A DNA stretch of 64,000 bases, from positions 1-64,000 of the forward strand of contig JBJELO010000009.1 in the NCBI GenBank assembly GCA_051879195.1. Reading direction: 5' to 3'. Position 1 is the stretch's first letter; every line of letters begins with the position of its first letter. The notes under the pieces were generated by a model, which was given only the letters and a program-made list of their open reading frames with translations, made no database searches and was not told the DNA's origin. The DNA is from TWA4 sp051879195. GTDB lineage: Bacteria > Bacillota > Clostridia > Lachnospirales > Lachnospiraceae. A program made the translations under genes and the position numbers. Shown here piece by piece: positions 58,904 through 64,000 of this stretch.

Positions 58904-59558
58904 TTATTTCTTCTTCCATGCCTTTTTCCACGTAACTCATATATTCTTCATAAGATATGAAACGGCCTCCCATGCTTTCCAGATGAGCCGTATGAAACTG
59001 ACAGTCAATCATGTAAAACCCCAGCCGCTGCAGATACTGCGAAAGGCAGATCAGCGCCAGCTTTGACGCATTGGGAACCAGAGAAAACATGCTTTCCCCG
59101 AAAAAACACCGCCCCAGAACGACGCCGTACAGTCCGCCCACCAGCTGTTCCCTCTCACGGACCTCCACACTTGCGGCATACCCCATTCTGTGGAGTTCCC
59201 TGTACGCCGCTTCCATGCCGTCGGTAATCCACGTTCCCACGTTCGTTTCCCGAAGTTTTCTGCAGTGCTCAATCACCTCATCAAAATCATGGTTCAGAGT
59301 CACTTTGAGAGTCGTTTTCCGCATAAATTTTTTCATTGATTTTGATATCCGGATCTCTTCCGGAAAAATCACAAACCGCTCATGCGGACACCACCACAGA
59401 ATCTCCGCATCATCATTAAACCAGGGGAAAATCCCGTTGGAATAGGCCAGAAGCAGCCGCTCCGGCCTCAGATCCCCTCCCACCGCCAGCAAACCGTCCT
59501 CGTCAGCACCTGCCGGCGGCGGAAACCAGATATCCTCATCCAGTAAATAAACAGCCAT
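58887..59558 (-). CDS. aat: Leucyl/phenylalanyl-tRNA-protein transferase
   Basis: This encodes 223 residues from the ATG six bases after GGGAG. WFPPPAGADEDGLLAVGGDL, LLAYSNGIFPWFND, WWCPHERFVIFP, LVGGLYGVVLGRCFFGESMF and LIDCQ-type MIDCQFHTAHLESMGGR are diagnostic. It adds Leu or Phe to N-terminal Arg/Lys so that ClpS-ClpAP can degrade the protein (N-degron pathway). It is uncommon outside proteobacteria but does occur in Firmicutes. It follows the CGGC gene by nine bases, in the B12-riboswitch operon. Confidence 0.95.
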   Translation of the reverse strand: MAVYLLDEDIWFPPPAGADEDGLLAVGGDLRPERLLLAYSNGIFPWFNDDAEILWWCPHERFVIFPEEIRISKSMKKFMRKTTLKVTLNHDFDEVIEHCRKLRETNVGTWITDGMEAAYRELHRMGYAASVEVREREQLVGGLYGVVLGRCFFGESMFSLVPNASKLALICLSQYLQRLGFYMIDCQFHTAHLESMGGRFISYEEYMSYVEKGMEEEIITETD

Positions 59559-59573
59559 ATGCATCTCCCGATT

Positions 59574-59951
59574 CTATAAAAATGGTACCCGGCCTTTATG
59601 AGTTCCCTGAACAACGCGAATTCCTCTTTCTTCCATCATTTGGCAGATTTTTCTCATCCGCGGGCACAAATACCACTGATGGTTTTCGTTTTCGAACCAG
59701 GAACATACTCCCACATGCATAATTTGGACATTTTTCTTTACCAGACATTCCAGTTTTTCCTGAATACCCGGATCTTCTTCCGGCTCCAGAGGCTGTTTGT
59801 CCCTGCAGTCATTGCAGGTCATAAAAGCCCCAAGTCTGACATCCCGTCCATATCGGGAGAAAGACGCGTTTTTGTCGTAAAAGGCATCCAGACATGCCGA
59901 TCCTGTGCACACATCATTGGCACGAATGCAGGTAACAATTCCTACGTTCAT
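59574..59951 (-). CDS. CGGC-domain protein
   Basis: This encodes 125 residues: MNVGIVTCIRANDVCTGSAC and FMTCNDCRDK place cysteines as in CGGC-domain proteins, which are proposed to bind metal; VGVCSWFENENHQWYLCPRM adds more. Its function is unknown. It sits between a corrinoid-type ABC transporter and aat with small gaps, so it is probably in the same B12-controlled transcript; a link to metal or corrinoid handling is an inference. Confidence 0.7.
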   Translation of the reverse strand: MNVGIVTCIRANDVCTGSACLDAFYDKNASFSRYGRDVRLGAFMTCNDCRDKQPLEPEEDPGIQEKLECLVKKNVQIMHVGVCSWFENENHQWYLCPRMRKICQMMEERGIRVVQGTHKGRVPFL

Positions 59952-59987
59952 ATTCCTCCTCCTGACAGTCAGATGTCAGACTGTAAT

Positions 59988-60743
59988 TCATACATACAGA
60001 ATATGCATCTGTCCGTTGTGATCTCTTACAATTTCCGTTTCCACATGGTAAATATCGGATATCAATTGACGGGTCAGTACCTCTTCCGTTCTGCCGCATC
60101 CGACAATCTCTCCATCTTTCAGAACATAGAGACGGTCGCAGAACATGGCAGCAATATTCAGATCATGAATTGCGGAAACCACTGTTACATTCAATTGTTT
60201 TACCATGCGCATCAGCTGAAGCTGATGTGTAATATCCAGATGATTGGTGGGCTCATCCAGAATCAGACAGGGGGTCTGCTGAGCCAGCGCCCTTGCGAGA
60301 ATCACCCTCTGCTGTTCCCCGCCGGACAACGTGGAAAAATCCCGATCAATAAAATCATACATTCCCACTGTTTTCAACGCTTCATCTACAATTTCGTAAT
60401 CTTTTGCATTATCTCTCTCAAGCGCTTTTTTATGAGGCGCACGCCCCATCAGTACAACCTCCCGGACGGAAAATTCAAAGTTGTAATAGTTATGCTGGGC
60501 CAGCACCGCCATCTTTTTCGCAGAATTGCGGTAACTGATTCCATCCATATCTTCGCCATCCAGACGGACACACCCGCCCGAAGGCTTTAAAACGCGGTAA
60601 ATACATTTTAACATGGTGGATTTTCCGCTGCCGTTGGGTCCGATGATTCCCACAAACTGTTTTTCGGGAACTTCAAGAGAAATTCCTTTCAGGATTTCCT
60701 TTGCACCATAGGATAATCTGACATTTTCTGTATCTATTCTCAT
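59988..60743 (-). CDS. FecE/BtuD-type importer ATPase
   Basis: This encodes 251 residues: Walker A GPNGSGKSTMLK, signature STLSGGEQQRVILARAL and Walker B CLILDEPTNHLD. It overlaps the permease by four bases (ATGA). This class imports siderophores, heme or cobalamin; the upstream cobalamin riboswitch favours corrinoids. Confidence 0.92.
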   Translation of the reverse strand: MRIDTENVRLSYGAKEILKGISLEVPEKQFVGIIGPNGSGKSTMLKCIYRVLKPSGGCVRLDGEDMDGISYRNSAKKMAVLAQHNYYNFEFSVREVVLMGRAPHKKALERDNAKDYEIVDEALKTVGMYDFIDRDFSTLSGGEQQRVILARALAQQTPCLILDEPTNHLDITHQLQLMRMVKQLNVTVVSAIHDLNIAAMFCDRLYVLKDGEIVGCGRTEEVLTRQLISDIYHVETEIVRDHNGQMHILYV

Positions 60744-61807
60744 GATTTACCACCCCCGAAACCATATGATCTGCGAACCATCAGATAGATGAAGCAGGGT
60801 GCACCGATAATGGAAATCAGGATACCGATGGGCATCTCTGAATTAGGCAGAATGATTCTGCAGGCCACATCACTCCAGATCAGAAAAATCGCGCCGGTCA
60901 GAGCACAAAGCGGAATCATTTTTTTATGATCCGTACCAAAAATCATACGTATGGCATGAGGGATAATCAGACCCACAAACCCGATCATTCCTGCAGCATA
61001 TACAGCAAATCCCACCATGAGAGCTGAGACGATCATATACATATTGCGCACCTTATGCAAATCTGTTCCCAGTGTAATCGATACCTCATCCCCCAGCAGC
61101 ATCAGGTTCAGATTCCGGTACTGTGTCCAGAAAAACAGAACCCCGATAATAATAACAGGCAATACAACAGCCACTTTTCCCCATTTTGCACCGGCAAGGC
61201 TCCCCATGGTCCAGAATGTCACTTCACTCATGGCGTTTTTATCATTGGCTATGTAAAGCACAAAACTGGAAAAGGCAGAGCAGACCGAACTGATCGCCAT
61301 ACCTGCAAGAATCAGCTTTCCTGCATTGGAGCGGCCCCCTATGCCGGAGATAAACATAACCGCAAAGGAAGCTCCCATTGCCCCAAGAAAAGCGGCAATT
61401 CCTACGGAATTCTGTCCCAGAAAAGATCCTATTCCCAACATAATTGCAAGTGTTGCACCGAGGGATGCGCCGGAAGAAATACCCAGCACGTAAGGATCCG
61501 CCAGAGGATTTTTTACTACAGCCTGCATAATAACACCGCAGACGGATAACCCCATCCCGACAGCTACTGCCAGCAAAACTCTGGGCAGACGGATCAGCCA
61601 TACCACGTCATGCACCGGATCAGAAAATATATTAAAGGATTTCATATGGAACAGTTTATAAAAAACAACACTGTATACTTCCTTCAGCGAAATATCGGCA
61701 TTGCCGAATGTAATGGAAGCCAGTATGGAAAAGATCAGTAGCACAAACAGTACAACCATTGCCAGCAGATAAAAAGCGCCGCTTCTCTTTTTTGATTTAT
61801 CCTGCAT
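60740..61807 (-). CDS. FecCD/BtuC-type importer permease
   Basis: This encodes 355 residues with about ten membrane helices. LIRLPRVLLAVAVGMGLSVC, NPLADPYVLGISSGASLGAT, GGRSNAGKLILAGMAIS and FVGLIIPHAIRMI are FecCD signatures. It is 13 bases downstream of the binding protein. Confidence 0.94.
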   Translation of the reverse strand: MQDKSKKRSGAFYLLAMVVLFVLLIFSILASITFGNADISLKEVYSVVFYKLFHMKSFNIFSDPVHDVVWLIRLPRVLLAVAVGMGLSVCGVIMQAVVKNPLADPYVLGISSGASLGATLAIMLGIGSFLGQNSVGIAAFLGAMGASFAVMFISGIGGRSNAGKLILAGMAISSVCSAFSSFVLYIANDKNAMSEVTFWTMGSLAGAKWGKVAVVLPVIIIGVLFFWTQYRNLNLMLLGDEVSITLGTDLHKVRNMYMIVSALMVGFAVYAAGMIGFVGLIIPHAIRMIFGTDHKKMIPLCALTGAIFLIWSDVACRIILPNSEMPIGILISIIGAPCFIYLMVRRSYGFGGGKS

Positions 61808-61820
61808 GGTTACTGCGCTC

Positions 61821-62948
61821 CTATTCTCCCAGATTCAGATCGGGATACAGCCCTTTCGCAATCGTTTCAATACCGTCCTGAGTACGTGTCGCACTTGCGT
61901 ACATTTCACTCAGCATAATCGGAATGACTCTGTCATTCTTCACTGCATCCAGACTTGCAAGTGATTCATCTTTCAGAATATAATCAAGATTGGTCTGTTT
62001 CACTGTTTCCGGATCATCTCCTGCATAAGGCATATAAACAACAAAAATCACATCGGGATTTGCATTGATGATATCCTCTTTACCAAGGGTACTGCCATCA
62101 GGGTTTGCCAGATTGCCTCCCAGCTGCGTAACCATGTCTCCGCCCAGAGTATTGGCACCATAATTATAATAGCTGTCTGAGCTGTACTCCAGAATCAGTA
62201 CATCCGGTTTTTCACTCATATCAGCTGCAGCCGCCTTTGTTTTCTCAATGGTATCCTGCATATTGCTGACAATTGCTTCCGCTTTGTCCTGCACGTCAAA
62301 AATCTTACCGATGTTCAGAATATCATTATATTCATTCTCCAAAGTTTTCGCATAGGGAGTATCTCCATCCTTGGGATGAGTATTGGTATTCATATAAATA
62401 TTGGTTCCCTTATCAACCCAGCCTTTTGCTTCACCAAGTGTTTTTTCACCGAACAGAGAACCCCATGAGAAAATCATATCCGGCTCCAGCATGGTCACAG
62501 TCTCAAGAGAAGGAGTGAATTCATCCAGATAGTTCAGTTTGGAAAATGCCTCCTTCTGATCGTCGGGAACTTCATTATCCAGACCGGCTGCTGCTATGAT
62601 ATGATCCTCCAGTCCCAGTGCCAGCATGGTTTCAATGCTGCCCTGGTAAACAGCCAGGACCTTATCCGGTGCTTTATCATAAACTGTTGTCAGTTCCTTG
62701 CCATCGGTTCCATAAGTAGTAATCGTCAGCGGATACTCTGTCTTTTTGGCAGATACTGCTTCTGTCTCTTCTGTTGTTTCATTCAAAGCGGAATCGGTTG
62801 CCTGATTGTCTTCCACAATGCTGTTGGCATCCTTTCTGTTGCTGTCTCCGGAGTTGTCCCCAGTTCCTCCGCATGCAGCCAGTGAAAATGTCATACCTGC
62901 CGCCAGGATCAGCGCCATTGCCTTTTTTGCAAATCTTGATTTTGCCAT
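61821..62948 (-). CDS. Substrate-binding lipoprotein, probable cobalamin/corrinoid binder
   Basis: This encodes 375 residues: signal peptide with an LAACGG lipobox (Cys at about 25), an acidic linker, and a BtuF/FecB-type fold in two halves (DKVLAVYQGSIETMLALGLE, ... MLEPDMIFSWGSLFGEK). It delivers ligand to the FecCD-type permease. The substrate is inferred from the cobalamin riboswitch 190 bases upstream; iron-siderophore binding is the alternative. Confidence 0.87.
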   Translation of the reverse strand: MAKSRFAKKAMALILAAGMTFSLAACGGTGDNSGDSNRKDANSIVEDNQATDSALNETTEETEAVSAKKTEYPLTITTYGTDGKELTTVYDKAPDKVLAVYQGSIETMLALGLEDHIIAAAGLDNEVPDDQKEAFSKLNYLDEFTPSLETVTMLEPDMIFSWGSLFGEKTLGEAKGWVDKGTNIYMNTNTHPKDGDTPYAKTLENEYNDILNIGKIFDVQDKAEAIVSNMQDTIEKTKAAAADMSEKPDVLILEYSSDSYYNYGANTLGGDMVTQLGGNLANPDGSTLGKEDIINANPDVIFVVYMPYAGDDPETVKQTNLDYILKDESLASLDAVKNDRVIPIMLSEMYASATRTQDGIETIAKGLYPDLNLGE

Positions 62949-63000
62949 GTTTTTTTCCTCCGTAATTGTCTAAATTTTGAAATTTTCAGATTATTCCAAA

Positions 63001-63024
63001 GAAAAAGCCTGCATGGAAGCAGGC
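63001..63024 (-). terminator. Terminator downstream of the cobalamin riboswitch
   Basis: Minus strand GCCTGC-ttccat-GCAGGC followed by a T-rich run (TTTTTC). It lies between the aptamer and the transporter genes and is the likely expression platform. Confidence 0.8.
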
Positions 63025-63134
63025 AAACTCACTCAATTTCTGACCATCTGGATATCTTCTGTACGACAGGAAACTTCACGGCTGATCGCGAATGTCATTC
63101 GTAAGATGCGCTTTCTTCGGAAGTTCATCTTTAC

Positions 63135-63305
63135 CAGTATGAAGCAGGTTTCCTGACTTACAGCAAATAACATCTTCTTCCGCCTTCTCACAGTACAAAC
63201 TGCAATGGCAAACTGGAATTAACTCGCTGAATACAGTGACCGGATCGTCCGGGATTCTCACCCGGTTCCCTCTTGCCCGGATACCTGACGGCATCCGCAC
63301 TCCAT
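63135..63305 (-). promoter_or_regulatory. Cobalamin riboswitch
   Basis: The minus-strand RNA contains GGGAACCGGGTGAGAATCCC, the GATCCGGTCACTG stretch, GTGAGAAGGCGGAAGA and the B12 box AAGTCAGGAAACCTGC (63144-63159), in the right order. A terminator stands at 63001-63024. Bound adenosylcobalamin would stop expression of the transporter operon. Boundaries are approximate. Confidence 0.9.
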
Positions 63306-63326
63306 ACAAGATTTCATTTCATACAA

Positions 63327-63355
63327 AGTATATCACATGAAAAAAACAAGTGCAA
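63327..63355 (-). promoter_or_regulatory. Promoter of the riboswitch operon
   Basis: Minus strand TTGCAC (63350-63355), a 17-nt spacer and TATACT (63327-63332). Confidence 0.7.
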
Positions 63356-63535
63356 GAAATTTTTCCAGCCCGGCTGAGGTTGATGTAACCTCATTTTCCC
63401 ACAAAAATCGCCTTTTTCTGTACTTTTATGTTACAATGTGGTATCATTTGTTTTACTGCACTGCAGATCAGAATACCGCAGCAGTCCCCCTGCCCCTGAA
63501 CAGCTGCAGAATAAGTACAACAGAAAGGTATGAAT

Positions 63536-64000
63536 ATGCTGGAAACAATTGAAATGATCAATTCTGCCGTGAACGATTTCATCTGGGGCGTTCCGGCCAT
63601 GATCTGCATCATCGGTGTAGGTCTTTACTTAAGCTGCCGCACGCATTTTATACAGATCCGTAAATTCCCCTATGCCATTAAGGTAACGATTGGCCGGGTT
63701 TTCCGTAAAAAAGAGGCCTCCGACGGAGCCATGACGCCTTTTCAGGCAGTCTGCACAGCTCTGGCTTCCACAGTCGGAACCGGCAATATCGCCGGTGTGG
63801 CCGGAGCCATCGCTCTGGGCGGTCCCGGCTCCATCTTCTGGATGTGGATTTCCGCTCTGCTGGGCATGTGCACCAAATTTTCCGAAGTAACACTGGCTGT
63901 CCATTTCCGTGAGCGCAACGAGGAGGGTGACCTGGTCGGCGGTCCCATGTATTACATCAAAAACGGACTGGCCAGGCACTGGCACTGGCTCGCTTATCTC
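63536..64000 (+). CDS. Sodium:alanine/glycine symporter (AGCS family), 3' end outside window
   Basis: 155 codons are visible and the frame is open at the window end. The ATG at 63536 lies seven bases after GAAAGG. FIWGVPAMICIIGVGLYLS is the first membrane helix; TALASTVGTGNIAGVAGAIA and GPGSIFWMWISALLGMCTKF are signatures of the AGCS family, followed by GGPMYYIKNGL. It imports alanine or glycine with sodium. It is transcribed away from the riboswitch operon. Confidence 0.93.
   Translation, partial: MLETIEMINSAVNDFIWGVPAMICIIGVGLYLSCRTHFIQIRKFPYAIKVTIGRVFRKKEASDGAMTPFQAVCTALASTVGTGNIAGVAGAIALGGPGSIFWMWISALLGMCTKFSEVTLAVHFRERNEEGDLVGGPMYYIKNGLARHWHWLAYL

Noticed and set aside
1..64000. CRISPR array, prophage, rRNA operon or tRNA genes
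   Set aside because: No regularly spaced repeats, structural phage genes, rRNA or tRNA signatures were found; the only tRNA-like structure is tmRNA.

Overview
The window looks like chromosome of a spore-forming, anaerobic, gut-type Firmicute, most probably a Lachnospiraceae (Clostridia). The evidence is the purine-rich Shine-Dalgarno sites, the rpmG-secE-nusG-rplK-rplA / rplJ-rplL order with an L10 leader, a sigma-K-type sporulation factor, SpoVAD/SpoVAE, a clostridial tmRNA tag, a CBS-domain family II pyrophosphatase and sialic-acid catabolism. The family name is an inference; no 16S gene is present.

Layout. (1) 1-8.27 kb is the right end of an integrative conjugative element: a coupling ATPase (cut by the window), a Replic_Relax-type protein, a run of small accessory ORFs, a DUF4314 protein and a large serine recombinase lying against the 3' end of ssrA (tmRNA, minus strand). 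Four copies of a repeat of about 25 nt bracket the first small ORFs in inverted pairs, and the recombinase frame runs 113 bp into ssrA. (2) 8.3-22.6 kb: ssrA, yggS, an aldo/keto reductase followed closely by a histidine kinase with no response regulator, a small exopolysaccharide-control operon (Ig-like protein plus two Wzz/BY-kinase proteins), a MarR-controlled heterodimeric ABC exporter, a sigma-K-like factor and a CBS/DHH pyrophosphatase. (3) 22.7-28 kb: a folate operon (folE, HD protein, folP, folB-folK fusion) facing away from fhs; folE has a long structured leader ending in an intrinsic terminator. (4) 28.3-35.9 kb: a LacI regulator, an amylosucrase-like GH13 enzyme, two tandem trigger-factor-like lipoproteins and an LTA-synthase-like protein. 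(5) 35.9-40.3 kb: ribosomal/transcription genes with L10 and probable L1 leaders, then DHFR. (6) 40.5-45.6 kb: a PucR-type regulator, spoVAD-spoVAE without spoVAC, and a Wzm/Wzt (TagGH)-like glycan exporter. (7) 45.7-57.6 kb: a sialic-acid/amino-sugar locus (nanK, nanE, nagA, nagB, nanA, an RpiR regulator, yhcH) next to a five-gene Opp/Dpp-type ABC importer, probably the sialic-acid transporter. (8) 58.2-64 kb: a YgjP-like metallopeptidase, aat, a CGGC protein and a FecBCD/BtuFCD-type transporter behind a cobalamin riboswitch, then the start of an AGCS sodium:amino-acid symporter.

Working together: folE/folP/folBK, folA and fhs cover folate synthesis and one-carbon loading. The nan/nag genes take N-acetylneuraminate to fructose-6-phosphate. 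The riboswitch ties corrinoid uptake to B12 status. The most unusual structures are the inverted-repeat-bracketed small genes and the recombinase/ssrA junction in the mobile element, the folE leader, and the phased short repeats upstream of the importer.
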